Below, in pieces: positions 26,376 to 37,879 of a stretch of 59,748 bases of DNA. The notes beneath the pieces were generated by a model. It had not been told where the DNA came from and did not search any database. It saw only the letters and a list, made by a program, of their open reading frames with translations. The DNA lies in the NCBI GenBank assembly GCA_937996535.1, contig CALKVF010000091.1, positions 1 to 59,748 on the forward strand. The letters are read 5' to 3'. Source of the stretch: an uncultured Novosphingobium sp. (GTDB lineage: Bacteria > Pseudomonadota > Alphaproteobacteria > Sphingomonadales > Sphingomonadaceae). The translations under genes were made by a program, and so were the position numbers. Each line of letters opens with the position of its first letter. Within the stretch, counting starts at the first letter, position 1.

Positions 26376-27182
26376 TTAACAAGCAACCCCGCCATAGAAG
26401 GAGCGCGGTAAACCGGCTTGAAGGCGCGCCGAGTCGTTGAATGGAGGCTTCAGACCCCCACTGAAATGGCGCGCAACCAGCATTTTCCAGTGATTCTCGG
26501 CAGATTCGCCCCGGCTGGCGCAGACTGCGGCGAAATGAGTTGATCCGAAGCCGACGTGGCGGATTTCATCGTCAAGGATTCGTTGGAGGATTCGCGCGCC
26601 GATTCGGTCGCCCGAGGCCTCAACCCGCGCCAGCGTGGCAGGGGTGACATCGAGCCCGCGCGCTTCGAGCACCATCGGCACCACGGCGAGCCGCGCGGCC
26701 ACGTCATGCGCGGTATTGCTGGCGGCTTCCCACAGTCCGCCGTGGGCCGGCAGCGCGCCGTAATGGCTGCCCATGGTGCCCAGATGCCGCTCGATCAGCG
26801 CGAAATGCATCGCCTCGTCGGCGGCGACCGCGAGGAAATCGGCCACGAACTCGCGGCCCATTTCGCCGCCAAAGCGACCAGCCATGTCGAGCGCCAGATC
26901 GATCGCGACGAATTCGATATGGGCCAGCGCGTGCCACAGCGCGATTCGCCCGCGTTCCGATCCGCCGCGCCGCCGCTTGGGCATCTGACCGGGGGCGAGC
27001 AGCTCGGGCTGGGCGGGGCGGCCGGGTTCGTCGGGCATCGCGGTGTCAAAGCTGAAAGCCAGCCGCCCGGCGCGCCAATCGCGGACCAGCGCGCGAGTGG
27101 CCATCACTTTGGCGCGGGGATCGCATTCGAGCAGCACCGCGCGGATCGCGGCCGAAAGCGAGGGCAGTTGAGCACCGGACAT
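26376..27182 (-). CDS. Ferritin-like DUF455 family protein
   Basis: A 268-aa all-helical protein with the four-helix metal motifs AHIEFVAIDLALD (~95-107) and ADEAMHFALIERHLG (~128-142), followed by DDEIRHVGFG near the end. These ExxH pairs are the diiron ligands of DUF455 (COG2833) ferritin-like proteins. The reaction is not known. It lies 10 bp beyond the bcp stop codon, so it is probably in the glnE-bcp transcription unit. Confidence 0.85.
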   Translation of the reverse strand: MSGAQLPSLSAAIRAVLLECDPRAKVMATRALVRDWRAGRLAFSFDTAMPDEPGRPAQPELLAPGQMPKRRRGGSERGRIALWHALAHIEFVAIDLALDMAGRFGGEMGREFVADFLAVAADEAMHFALIERHLGTMGSHYGALPAHGGLWEAASNTAHDVAARLAVVPMVLEARGLDVTPATLARVEASGDRIGARILQRILDDEIRHVGFGSTHFAAVCASRGESAENHWKMLVARHFSGGLKPPFNDSARLQAGLPRSFYGGVAC

Positions 27183-27192
27183 GACGTGAAAC

Positions 27193-27669
27193 CTAGAGCG
27201 CGCGGGCGGCTGCCAGCACGGCCTGCGCGTGGTCCTTGACCTTCACCTTGTCCCAAACCTGCGCGATGCGGCCATCGGCGCCGACCAGCAAGGTGGTGCG
27301 GACCATGCCCATATAGGTGCGTCCGTAGTTCTGCTTTTCGGTCCAGATCCCAAGCGCATCCGACAGGCCGCCGGTTTCCGCATCGCTCGCCAGCGGGGCT
27401 GACAGTTCGTGCTTGGCGATGAACTTGAGGTGGCGGGCCGGCGGATCCTTGGAAATGCCGAGCAGCGCCGTTCCGGCCTTGGCGAAGTCATCGGCCAGCG
27501 CGGAAAAGTCCTTGTTCTCGGTAGTGCAGCCGGGGGTATCGTCCTTGGGATAGAAGAACAGCACCAGCTTGCGCCCGGCGAAGTCCGACGGCTTGATGCT
27601 GGACCCATCGGGCGCGGTCAGCGCGATGTCGGGCAGGGCGGCGCCAACGGCGGGCGGGGTGCTCATCAT
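27193..27669 (-). CDS. bcp: Bcp-type peroxiredoxin with a single cysteine
   Basis: A 158-aa thioredoxin-fold protein with peroxidatic Cys48 in FYPKDDTPGCTTE. E. coli Bcp has a resolving Cys five residues later; here the sequence is CTTENK and there is no other cysteine in the protein. It therefore must work by a 1-Cys mechanism with an external thiol. It reduces peroxides in the cytoplasm. It overlaps glnE by 4 bp (ATGA), indicating translational coupling. Confidence 0.92.
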   Translation of the reverse strand: MMSTPPAVGAALPDIALTAPDGSSIKPSDFAGRKLVLFFYPKDDTPGCTTENKDFSALADDFAKAGTALLGISKDPPARHLKFIAKHELSAPLASDAETGGLSDALGIWTEKQNYGRTYMGMVRTTLLVGADGRIAQVWDKVKVKDHAQAVLAAARAL

Positions 27670-30386
27670 TCGATCTCCAGTGCTTCACCGAAGGTTGCCA
27701 GCCACTGGGCGGCCACCGCACGGCGGGAATCGGCCATCGCGGCCAGCAGGCTTTCCCAATCGCCGCAACCGCAGGCGCGCGCAAGCACCTCGCGCGCGGC
27801 GGGCAGCGGTTCCTGCGCATCGGGGGCGAGCAGCCGCGCGGCGATCAGGAACCGGCCAAGGATCGCATGGGCGCGCGCCAGATCGGCTGAAACCAGCCCG
27901 GCCCCGGCCAGCTCCCCGACCGCCGAGGATAGCGAGGGCGACAGCCCGACCCCCTCGCGCAGCTGCAGGTAATGGGTGATGAATTCGACGTCGACCAGCC
28001 CGCCGCGCGTCAGCTTGATGTCGAGCGGGCCCTTGCCTGGCTTGTGGTGGGCCATGTCGCCGCGCATCTGCAGCACGTCGGCGCGCAGCTTGGCCGCCTC
28101 GCGCGGCATGGTCAGCACCGCGCGGATGATCTGGCTGAGTTCGGCCTGTCCGGCTGCCGGGCCATAGAGCGGGCGGGCCCGCGTCAGCGCCATGTGTTCC
28201 CAGGTCCACGCGCTTTCGCGCTGGTAGCGGGCAAAACTGTCGAGGCTGACCGCGAGCGGCCCCTGCGCGCCCGAGGGGCGCAGCCGCGTATCGACTTCGT
28301 AGAGCGCGCCTTCGGCTGTGGGCACCGAGAGCGCTGCGCCAATCCGCTGGGCCAGCCGGTTGAAATAGAGCGTGGCGCCCAGCGGGCGCGGCCCGTCGCT
28401 TTCCCTGCCGTGATCGCCGGTGAACAGGAACACCAGATCAAGGTCCGAGGCATGGGTCAGCGCCCCGCCGCCAAACCGGCCCAGCCCCATGATCACCAGA
28501 TCGGCGCCGGGGATGCGGCCGTGGGCGCGCTCGAATTCAGTCACGGTGGCATCGGCCAGCACGATCAGCGCGGCTTCGGCAACGCGGGCCATACCCTGGC
28601 CGATTTCCATCGGATCGCGCGCGCCTTCGACCAGCTGGACCCCCAGCGCAAAGCGCCGTTCGCCGACCCGGCGGCGGACCCGGTCGAGCACCTGCTGGTA
28701 ATCGTCATCGTCCTCGCCGCGGGCGAACTCGGCGGCAAGTGTGGCCACATCCGGTGGCAGATCAAACGCCGAGGCATCGATCAGCGGATCGAGCAGGTCG
28801 GCGCGGCGGGCCAGCGCATCGGCCAACGGTGGCGCCAGCCCGAGGATCCGGGCGAGCAGTTGCGCCAGCGCCGGGCGCGCTTCGAGCAGGCGGAACAGGT
28901 TGACCGCGCTGGGCAGGTTGCCGAGTAGTTCTTCCCAGCGCAGCAGGGTGCGTTCAGGCTCGGGCGCGGCGGCAAAGGCGGTGAGCAGCGGGCTAAGTAT
29001 GGCATCGAACGCGGCGCGCGCGGCATCGCTGCGCAGCGCGCGCAGCTTGCCCGAGCGCCAGCCCTCGATCCGTTCGGCAAGGGCAGCGGGATCGGCAAAG
29101 CCAAGCCGGGCCAGTTGGCCCTCCAGCGCCTCGCCCGCCGGGGCCGGGGCGGCAAGCGCGGGGCTTTCCTCGGCGTGCTGGGCGATCAGGCGGTCATAGC
29201 GCTGGCCGACCGCTTCGGTGATCGCTTCAAGCTCGGCGATCAGCGCTGCGCCGTTTTCCAGCCCTTCGAGCTGCGCGACATTGTCGAGCGCGGCAGGATC
29301 GCTGGGCAGCGAATGGGTCTGCTGGTCGGCAACCATCTGCAAGCGGTGTTCGAGCGTGCGCAGCCGGTCATAGCTTTCGCCCAGCACACGCGCATCCTCG
29401 GCCGCAATCAGTCCGGCTTCGGCCAGCGCATCGAGGCTGGCGCGGGTGCCGCGCAGGCGCAGCGACGGGGTGCGCCCGCCGTGGATCAGCTGGTGGGTCT
29501 GGGCAAAGAATTCGACTTCGCGGATCCCGCCGCGGCCCTGCTTGAGGTTGAAGCCGGGGCCGGGACGCTGCGGGCCGGTGTGGTTCGCGCGGATCCGCTG
29601 GGTCAGCCGTCCGATCTCGGTAATCGCTCCGAAATCGAGGCTCTTGCGCCAGACGAAGGGCCGGATCGCGGCGAGGAATGCCTCGCCCGCTGCGACATCG
29701 CCGGCACAGGCCCGCGCGCGGATGAAGGCAGCGCGCTCCCACGCCAGCGCCGAGCTTTCATAGTGGCTGAGCGCGGCTTCAACCGGGATCGCCAAGGGGC
29801 TGACTTCGGAGGCCGGGCGCAGCCGCAGGTCGACCCGGAAGACATAGCCTTCGCCGTCAACGTGGCTCATCGTCTGCATCAGAGTGCGGGCAACGCGCTG
29901 CGCCGCTTCGCCGGGTTCGTCGCGCTCGCGCCGGGGGAGCGTGGCCGGATCGTAGAGCAGGATCGGGTCAATGTCGGAGGAGTAGTTGAGTTCGCCCGCG
30001 CCGTGCTTGCCCAGCGCCAGCGCGATGAACCCGGCGGGCTCGGCATCGGCCACCCGCGCGCGGATTGCATCGGCGATCGCGGCATCGAGCGCGCGGTCGG
30101 CAAAGCTGGAAAGTTCGCCCACCACCCGCAGCAGCGGAAAGGCACCGGCCAGATCGCCCACGCCCAGCGCCACGGCCAGGGCCAGCTTTTCACGGCGCAG
30201 CGCGCTTGCCACGCTATCGGCGCTTTCTCCGGCGGCACGGGCAAAGGCCAGTGCGCCTTCGCCGTCACCCGCCGCGAGCAAGGCTTCAAGCGCCGGGAGC
30301 CGATCCAGTCCGCGCGTCAGATAGGGCGAATGCGCGCGCGCGCGGGCGAGCGCGCTGGTCCAGTCGGCGGTTGGTCGATCGGTCAT
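27666..30386 (-). CDS. glnE: Bifunctional glutamine synthetase adenylyltransferase/deadenylase
   Basis: A protein of 906 aa with two nucleotidyltransferase domains in tandem. The N-terminal deadenylase half has YSSDIDPILLYD, and the C-terminal adenylylase half has GLGRFGGGALTHASDLDLVFLF, both with the metal-binding DxD. GRGGIREVEFFAQTHQLIHGG and TRGGLVDVEFITHYLQL are the paired GlnE motifs. It adjusts glutamine synthetase activity in response to PII. I chose ATG 30386 (MTDRPTADW); the frame extends to 30422. It is first of glnE-bcp-DUF455. Confidence 0.95.
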   Translation of the reverse strand: MTDRPTADWTSALARARAHSPYLTRGLDRLPALEALLAAGDGEGALAFARAAGESADSVASALRREKLALAVALGVGDLAGAFPLLRVVGELSSFADRALDAAIADAIRARVADAEPAGFIALALGKHGAGELNYSSDIDPILLYDPATLPRRERDEPGEAAQRVARTLMQTMSHVDGEGYVFRVDLRLRPASEVSPLAIPVEAALSHYESSALAWERAAFIRARACAGDVAAGEAFLAAIRPFVWRKSLDFGAITEIGRLTQRIRANHTGPQRPGPGFNLKQGRGGIREVEFFAQTHQLIHGGRTPSLRLRGTRASLDALAEAGLIAAEDARVLGESYDRLRTLEHRLQMVADQQTHSLPSDPAALDNVAQLEGLENGAALIAELEAITEAVGQRYDRLIAQHAEESPALAAPAPAGEALEGQLARLGFADPAALAERIEGWRSGKLRALRSDAARAAFDAILSPLLTAFAAAPEPERTLLRWEELLGNLPSAVNLFRLLEARPALAQLLARILGLAPPLADALARRADLLDPLIDASAFDLPPDVATLAAEFARGEDDDDYQQVLDRVRRRVGERRFALGVQLVEGARDPMEIGQGMARVAEAALIVLADATVTEFERAHGRIPGADLVIMGLGRFGGGALTHASDLDLVFLFTGDHGRESDGPRPLGATLYFNRLAQRIGAALSVPTAEGALYEVDTRLRPSGAQGPLAVSLDSFARYQRESAWTWEHMALTRARPLYGPAAGQAELSQIIRAVLTMPREAAKLRADVLQMRGDMAHHKPGKGPLDIKLTRGGLVDVEFITHYLQLREGVGLSPSLSSAVGELAGAGLVSADLARAHAILGRFLIAARLLAPDAQEPLPAAREVLARACGCGDWESLLAAMADSRRAVAAQWLATFGEALEIE

Positions 30387-30509
30387 CGACACCGCGATGC
30401 CTTGGCGCGGGGCTGCGATCAAGGGACTGGATCAAAAGTCGGGCTGTAAAAGTCGCTCGTCGATGCGCGCCTTGCGCGCGCTGCGCCACTTTGCCAGACA
30501 GCGCCGATC

Positions 30510-30532
30510 CCGGGCGGCGTCATGCCGCCCGG
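30510..30532 (+). promoter_or_regulatory. GC hairpin in the leader of the M28 peptidase gene
   Basis: CCGGGCGGC (30510-30518) and GCCGCCCGG (30524-30532) form a perfect 9-bp inverted repeat with a 5-nt loop, ending 34 bp before the start codon at 30567. It could be an operator or an mRNA leader hairpin; there is no T run. Confidence 0.35.
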
Positions 30533-30566
30533 CTTGCAGTTTCGCATAACGAAAGGCTCCATCATT

Positions 30567-32252
<1,686 letters not shown>

Positions 32253-32255
32253 GCG

Positions 32256-33245
32256 ATGCCCCAGGCCTCGATGCGGATGCCGCCCGAATGGCATCCGCAG
32301 TCCTTGTTGTGGATCGGTTTCCCGCACGATCCGGTCGAATGGCCGGGCTTCCTCGCGCGGGCGCAGGAACAGATCGCGGCCTTCGCCAGCGCGGTGGCTG
32401 ATAGCGGGCAGGAAGTCCGCCTGATCGTGCGCGACGAGGCCAACCACGCCCGCGCGGCGGCGCTGTGCTCGGCCAAGGTCGTGCTCGAAACCCGCCGCTA
32501 CGGCGATGTCTGGCTGCGCGATACCGGCCCGCTGGTGGTGCAGGCTGGCGCGCGGCAAGTGGCGCGCCGGTTCGGCTTCAACGGCTGGGGCGGCAAGTAT
32601 CTGATGGACGGCGATCAGGAGATCGGTGCGGAACTGGCGCAGAGCGTCGGCCTGCCGGTCGAAACCTGCGACTGGATCCTTGAAGGCGGGGCGCTCGACA
32701 CCGATGGGGCCGGGCTGGTCGCCACGACCGAGCAGTGCCTGCTCAACCCCAACCGCAACCCGCACCTCACCCGCGCTGATCTTGAAGCCCGCCTTGCGCG
32801 CGATCTCGGGTTCGACCGGGTGCTGTGGCTGGGCGATGGTCTGATCAACGATCATACCGATGGTCATGTCGATAACCTGGCCCGGTTCGTCGCGCCAAAC
32901 GTGCTGGCCCTGCCGCGCGCAACCGGGGCGAATGATCCCAACGCCGCGATCTATGCCGATGCCAAGGCCCGGGCCGAGGCGGCGGGCGTTACCGTGCGCG
33001 AAGTGCCTTCGCCCGGCCGGGTGGAAACCGATGGCCGGATCGAACCGGCCAGCTACATGAACTTTGCGATCACCTCGAAGCTGGTGGTGGTGCCGACCTA
33101 TGGCACGGCCCACGACGCTGAAGGCGTGGCCGCGATTGCCGCACTGTTCCCCGATCGCGACACGGTCGGCGTGCTGGCCGATGCGGTGCTGGCAGGGGGC
33201 GGCAGCTTCCACTGTTCCAGCCAGCAATTGCCGCGCCCGGAATAA
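32256..33245 (+). CDS. aguA: Agmatine deiminase / peptidyl-arginine deiminase family
   Basis: A 329-aa protein of the guanidino-modifying fold. DVWLRDTGPLVV, NGWGGKY, LEGGALDTDG, HTDGHVDN (catalytic His) and the nucleophile Cys320 in GGGSFHCSSQQ are all present. The family hydrolyses agmatine to N-carbamoylputrescine and ammonia. There is no export signal, so it is cytoplasmic. No aguB is adjacent, so the next step is encoded elsewhere or the substrate differs. Confidence 0.9.
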   Translation: MPQASMRMPPEWHPQSLLWIGFPHDPVEWPGFLARAQEQIAAFASAVADSGQEVRLIVRDEANHARAAALCSAKVVLETRRYGDVWLRDTGPLVVQAGARQVARRFGFNGWGGKYLMDGDQEIGAELAQSVGLPVETCDWILEGGALDTDGAGLVATTEQCLLNPNRNPHLTRADLEARLARDLGFDRVLWLGDGLINDHTDGHVDNLARFVAPNVLALPRATGANDPNAAIYADAKARAEAAGVTVREVPSPGRVETDGRIEPASYMNFAITSKLVVVPTYGTAHDAEGVAAIAALFPDRDTVGVLADAVLAGGGSFHCSSQQLPRPE

Positions 33246-33272
33246 GAGCTTTTCGGGGCGGCGGATCAGGCT

Positions 33273-35231
33273 ATGGGGCGAGCGGTGAGCATTTCGAGGC
33301 ATCTTTGGCCGTGGGCCATTTCGGCAGCAGCAGTGCTGCACGGCGCCCCGGCGCTGGCGCAGCGCGCGGGCGATAACGTTACCACCCAGTCGGGCGATGC
33401 CTTTGGCCGCGCGGTCGGCAACGAAAAGAGCGGGCTCTACAACAGCGACGACGTGCGCGGGTTCAACCCGGTCGATGCCGGCAATGTGCGGATCGAGGGG
33501 CTCTATTTCGATCAGATCGACAAGGTTTCGACCCGGTTGGTCGATGGCAGCACGATCCGGGTTGGCCCGGCGGCGTTGGGCTATCCGTTTCCCGCACCGA
33601 CCGGGCTGGTCGATTATTCGCTGACCCAGCCGCGCAGTGCCACCAGCTATTCGCTGCAAGTCGATACCGGATCGACCACTGCGGTGGGCCCGGGCAGTTC
33701 GCTGGAGATCAAGCAGCCCTTCGCGGGCGGACGCTGGGGGATCTCGGGCGGCGTGGGCTTTCGCAATGCGCAGCGCTCCGAAGGCGGGGTAAGCCTGGTG
33801 CGCACGGCCGGCTTGACGCTGGCCTATCGCCCCGCGGCGGATACCGAAGTGCTGGTGTTTGGCGGCGATTTCCTCAACCGCAGCGACGAAGCCCATCCGA
33901 CTCTCTATCTTGCCGGAACCGCCGGCGCGCCGCGCGTGCAGCGCGGGCTGGACCTGTCGCAGCCGTGGACCGCGCGCAGCAGCGATACCTGGCTGTGGGG
34001 CACGATCGTCAAGCTGCCGGTGGGCTCGTTCCGGCTCGAAAGCGGGGTGTTCTACACCCGGCGCAGCAGCCACCGGTCCTATGCCGACCTGCTGACCGGC
34101 GTGCTGCCCGATGGGACCGCTGCCGGCCACAAGATCGTGGCCGAAGCCGGCGCGCTTGATAGCTCCCTGTCGGGCGAAGTGCGGCTGGTGCGCGAATGGA
34201 GCGGGCTTGGCGCGCATCAGCGCCTGATCGCCAGCCTGCGCGGCCGCAATAAGGAGCGCCTGTTCGGCGGCAGCGAGTCCTTCCAGCTTGGGGCGACCAA
34301 CCTTGCCGCGCGCGATCCCCGGCTCGAGCCGGCCTACGTGTTCGGCGCCAAGAACCAGGACCGGGTCAGGCAATGGACCGCGGGGCTGGCCTATAACCTG
34401 ATGACGCCGGGCGGGTTTACGTTCGATTTCGATCTCGCCCGCAGCCGCTATCGCAAGGCGGTGGACTTTGCCGATCCGGCGCTGGCCGATCCGCGCACGG
34501 CCGATGATCCGACCTTGTGGAGCGTGGCGCTGTCGCGGCGGCTGGCCTCGTGGGTCACGCTCTATGCCGGGCTGACCCACGGTCAGGAAGAAGCGCTGAT
34601 TGCCCCCGATATCGCGGTCAACCGTTCGGAGGCGCCGCCAGCGATCCACACCCGGCAGATCGAGGCCGGGGCCAAGCTGGCGCTGACCAGCCGGATGACC
34701 CTGATCGCCGGGGCCTTCACGATCACCAAGCCCTATTACAACCTTGATCCGGCGCTGCGCTATCGCCAGCTCGGCACGCTGGAAAACCGGGGGCTGGAAC
34801 TTTCGCTTACCGGGCAGATCGCCCCGGGGCTCACCGTGGTCGGCGGCACGCTGCTGCTCGATCCGCGCATTTCGGGCGAGGTGGTCGATGCCGGGCAGAT
34901 CGGGCCGCGTCCGGTGGGCCAGGTGCGCCGCCGTTCGGTGCTCAACCTCGATTGGCGCACCGCGGGCGGCAAGGGGCCGCTGTCGTTCGATCTTGCGCTC
35001 GAAAGCCTGTCGAGCCGCACCGGCAACGCCGCCAATACGCTGAACGCGCCGGCCCGCACCACGCTCAACCTCGGCGCGCGCTATCGCTTCCACATGGCTG
35101 GCGGCAGCTTCCTGGTGCGGCCGATCCTGATCAACGCGACCAACAATTACGGCTGGAACGTGTCGACCAGCGGCGGCTGGACCTATACCCAGCCGCGCGC
35201 CGCCCTGGTGCAGGTGATCGCCGACTTCTGA
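33273..35231 (+). CDS. TonB-dependent receptor with short plug region
   Basis: A 652-aa outer-membrane receptor with signal peptide (AISAAAVLHGAPALAQ) and a long beta-barrel to the C-terminus (LVQVIADF, ending in Phe). The plug region is short: after SGDAFGRAVGNEKSGLYNSD it goes directly to VRGFNPVDAGNVRIEGLYFDQ (~60-81), without the usual TonB box and first plug strands. It resembles siderophore-type receptors in the barrel. It lies between aguA and a GH97 glycosidase, which may mean a carbohydrate ligand, but that is only context. Confidence 0.85.
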   Translation: MGRAVSISRHLWPWAISAAAVLHGAPALAQRAGDNVTTQSGDAFGRAVGNEKSGLYNSDDVRGFNPVDAGNVRIEGLYFDQIDKVSTRLVDGSTIRVGPAALGYPFPAPTGLVDYSLTQPRSATSYSLQVDTGSTTAVGPGSSLEIKQPFAGGRWGISGGVGFRNAQRSEGGVSLVRTAGLTLAYRPAADTEVLVFGGDFLNRSDEAHPTLYLAGTAGAPRVQRGLDLSQPWTARSSDTWLWGTIVKLPVGSFRLESGVFYTRRSSHRSYADLLTGVLPDGTAAGHKIVAEAGALDSSLSGEVRLVREWSGLGAHQRLIASLRGRNKERLFGGSESFQLGATNLAARDPRLEPAYVFGAKNQDRVRQWTAGLAYNLMTPGGFTFDFDLARSRYRKAVDFADPALADPRTADDPTLWSVALSRRLASWVTLYAGLTHGQEEALIAPDIAVNRSEAPPAIHTRQIEAGAKLALTSRMTLIAGAFTITKPYYNLDPALRYRQLGTLENRGLELSLTGQIAPGLTVVGGTLLLDPRISGEVVDAGQIGPRPVGQVRRRSVLNLDWRTAGGKGPLSFDLALESLSSRTGNAANTLNAPARTTLNLGARYRFHMAGGSFLVRPILINATNNYGWNVSTSGGWTYTQPRAALVQVIADF

Positions 35232-35334
35232 TCGGTCCCCGGCGGAAGCAATGCAGACGTATGCCGTCTTGCCTTCCGCTGGCGGGCGCATAACCAGAGC
35301 CAGCCTTGAAACCCCAAGGCGAGGAGAGGTTTTT

Positions 35335-37389
35335 ATGCGCATTGTCCGCTTGCTGGGCGCCGCTTCGGCGCTGCTGGCCGCTGTTCCGGCCGCGGCCCAG
35401 ACTGCCCCCAGCCCGGCCGAGGCCAGCCTGGCATCGCCCGATGGCTCGATCACCGCGACTTTCGCAACCGATGTCGATGGCCATCCGGTCTGGACCCTGT
35501 CGCGCAAGGGCAAGCTGCTGATCTCGGCCTCGCGGCTGGGCTTCTTGCTGACCGATGGACTGGCGCTTGATCGCGGGTTCAAGCTGATCGGTGAAACGCG
35601 CGCCAGCGGCGATGACACCTGGGAACAGCCGTGGGGCGAGCGCCGCTATGTGCGTGATCACTACAACGAGCTGACCGTGCAGTATCGCCAGGCCGAAGAC
35701 CGTGGGTCGCGGCTGATGAACGTGCGGGTGCGCCTGTTCGATAACGGCATCGGCTTTCGCTATGAACTGCCCGCGCAGCCCGGCATCAAGACCATGCGGA
35801 TTGCCGATGAACTGACCCAGTTCAACGTGGTCCCCAAGGGCACCGCGCTGTGGATTCCGGGCGGCGATTGGAACCGCTACGAGCAGCTCTATCAAAACAC
35901 CCCGATCGATGCGGTGTCGACCGCGCACACCCCGATCACGATGGTGCTGGAAGACGGCACCCACATGGCCTTCCACGAAGCCGCGCTGGTCGATTATTCG
36001 GCCTATTGGCTGAAACGCGCCACCGGGCAGAATTTCCGCACCACGCTTTCGCCCTCCTCGCAGGGCGCGCGGGTGGTGCGCGACCTGCCTTTCGCCACCC
36101 CGTGGCGCACGATCCGCCTCGCGGACAACGCCGCCGGGCTGGTCGAGAACGATCTGGAACTCAACCTCAACGAACCCAACAAGCTGGGCGATGTCAGCTG
36201 GGTCAAGCCGGCCCGTTATGTCGGGATCTGGTGGGGGATGATCACGGGCAAGTGGTCGTGGGCGACCGGTCCCGACCACGGCGCAACCACCGCGCGGACC
36301 AAGGCGACGATCGACTTTGCCAAGAAGTACAATTTCGGCGGCGTGCTAGTCGAAGGCTGGAACGAGGGCTGGAACGCCGACTGGTTCAGCCGCGGCTTTG
36401 AATTCAACTTCACCAAGCCGACCCCCGATTTCGACATCAAGGCGGTCACCGACTATGCCAAGGCGAAGGGCGTGCGCCTGATCGGCCACCATGAAACCGG
36501 CGGCAACATCGCCAACTACGAAGCCCAGCTTGACGATGCGATGAAGTATTACGCCGGGCTTGGCGTCGATACGGTCAAGACCGGCTATGTCGCCGATGCC
36601 GGCGGAATCATCGCGCCGGGTGACAAGCCGGGCGAAGTGCGGATGGAATGGCACGATGGCCAGCGCCAGGTGCAGCACCATCTCAAGGTCGTGGAAACGG
36701 CGGCGAAGTATCACATTTCGATCGATGCCCACGAACCGGTCAAGGACACGGGGCTGCGCCGCACCTATCCCAACTGGATCGACCGCGAAGGCGCGCGCGG
36801 CATGGAATACAACGCCTGGGGCCAGTTCGCGAACCCGCCGGGCCACGAAGTGAACCTGGTCTATACCCGGATGCTTTCGGGCCCGATGGACTTCACCCCC
36901 GGCGTGCTGAGCCTGGAAGGCGCGAACCACGTGCCGCTGGCCTCGACGCTGGCCAAGCAGCTCGGGCTCTATCTGGCGATCTATTCGCCGATCCAGATGG
37001 CGGCCGACTTCCCCGAAAAGCTGCTGGAGCACCCGCGCGAGCTGGACTTCATCAGCAAGGTGCCGACCGATTGGGCTGAAAGCCACCTGATCGCCGGTGA
37101 AGTGGGGCAATACGCGATCTTCGCGCGCAAGGACCGCAAGAGCGCCGACTGGTTCGCCGGCGGGGTCAACAATGAGGTGGCGCGCACGGTCACGCTCAAG
37201 CTCGACTTCCTTGAGCCGGGCAAGCGCTATGTCGCCACCATCGCCAAGGACGGCGAAGGCGCGACCTATGCCACCTCGGCGCGGTTCAACATTGCCTATG
37301 AAACCCGCACCGTGAAGCAGGGTGAAACGGTCACGCTGTGGTTGGCCCCTGGCGGCGGCGCGGCGATCCGGCTGCACCCCGGCAAGTAA
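35335..37389 (+). CDS. Glycoside hydrolase family 97 (SusB-like alpha-glycosidase)
   Basis: A 684-aa exported enzyme with signal peptide (LLGAASALLAAVPAAAQ). The N-terminal beta-super-sandwich has SPDGSITATFATD, WGERRYVRDHYNEL and VRVRLFDNGIGFRYE. The TIM barrel has YVGIWWGMI, VEGWNEGW, LIGHHETGGN, DTVKTGYV, DAHEPVKDTGLRRTYPN and EGARGMEYNAW. These are GH97 signatures; the GHHE/VEGWNEGW set suits the inverting, calcium-dependent alpha-glucosidase type. ATG 35335 is preceded by GAGGAGAGG. It is separated from the receptor by 103 bp, on the same strand. Confidence 0.92.
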   Translation: MRIVRLLGAASALLAAVPAAAQTAPSPAEASLASPDGSITATFATDVDGHPVWTLSRKGKLLISASRLGFLLTDGLALDRGFKLIGETRASGDDTWEQPWGERRYVRDHYNELTVQYRQAEDRGSRLMNVRVRLFDNGIGFRYELPAQPGIKTMRIADELTQFNVVPKGTALWIPGGDWNRYEQLYQNTPIDAVSTAHTPITMVLEDGTHMAFHEAALVDYSAYWLKRATGQNFRTTLSPSSQGARVVRDLPFATPWRTIRLADNAAGLVENDLELNLNEPNKLGDVSWVKPARYVGIWWGMITGKWSWATGPDHGATTARTKATIDFAKKYNFGGVLVEGWNEGWNADWFSRGFEFNFTKPTPDFDIKAVTDYAKAKGVRLIGHHETGGNIANYEAQLDDAMKYYAGLGVDTVKTGYVADAGGIIAPGDKPGEVRMEWHDGQRQVQHHLKVVETAAKYHISIDAHEPVKDTGLRRTYPNWIDREGARGMEYNAWGQFANPPGHEVNLVYTRMLSGPMDFTPGVLSLEGANHVPLASTLAKQLGLYLAIYSPIQMAADFPEKLLEHPRELDFISKVPTDWAESHLIAGEVGQYAIFARKDRKSADWFAGGVNNEVARTVTLKLDFLEPGKRYVATIAKDGEGATYATSARFNIAYETRTVKQGETVTLWLAPGGGAAIRLHPGK

Positions 37390-37399
37390 GACTGCCTTT

Positions 37400-37879
37400 T
37401 CAGATGGGGCGGGGAAGCGCGGTCGTCGCCTTCATTCGCTCCATCGAGAAGGTCGAACTGACATCGGCAAGATCGGGCACCGCGGCGATCAGCTTGCGGT
37501 AGATCCGGTCGTAGTGGGCGATATCGCGCACCACCAGCTTGAGCAGATAATCGACATCGCCGGCCATGCGGTGGCATTCGATCACTTCGTCGAGCGCGTC
37601 GATCCCGCGCGCGAAGGCTTCAAGCCATTGCTGGTCGTGTCGTCCGGTGCGGATCGCGACGAACACGGTGGTGGCAAGGCCGAGCTTGTCGGCATCGAGC
37701 AGGGCCACGCGCCGGGCGATCACGCCGGCATCCTCCAACCGCTTGATCCGCCGCCAGCAGGCATTGCTCGACAGGCCGACGCGCTCGCCCACTTCGTGCA
37801 CGGCCAGCGCGGCATCGGCTTGCAAGACCCCCAGGATGGCCCAGTCAATCGTATCAAGTTGCAAATTATTGCGGTTCAT
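37400..37879 (-). CDS. Lrp/AsnC family transcriptional regulator
   Basis: A 159-aa protein. The N-terminal helix-turn-helix LDTIDWAILGVLQADAALAVHEVGERVGLSSNACWRRIKRLEDAGVI (8-54) is Lrp-like, followed by an effector-binding RAM domain (~70-150; VIECHRMAGDVDYLLKLVVRD). Such proteins form octamers and sense amino acids. It is divergent from the DUF6356 gene across a 98-bp AT-rich region, a likely autoregulatory site. Confidence 0.92.
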   Translation of the reverse strand: MNRNNLQLDTIDWAILGVLQADAALAVHEVGERVGLSSNACWRRIKRLEDAGVIARRVALLDADKLGLATTVFVAIRTGRHDQQWLEAFARGIDALDEVIECHRMAGDVDYLLKLVVRDIAHYDRIYRKLIAAVPDLADVSSTFSMERMKATTALPRPI

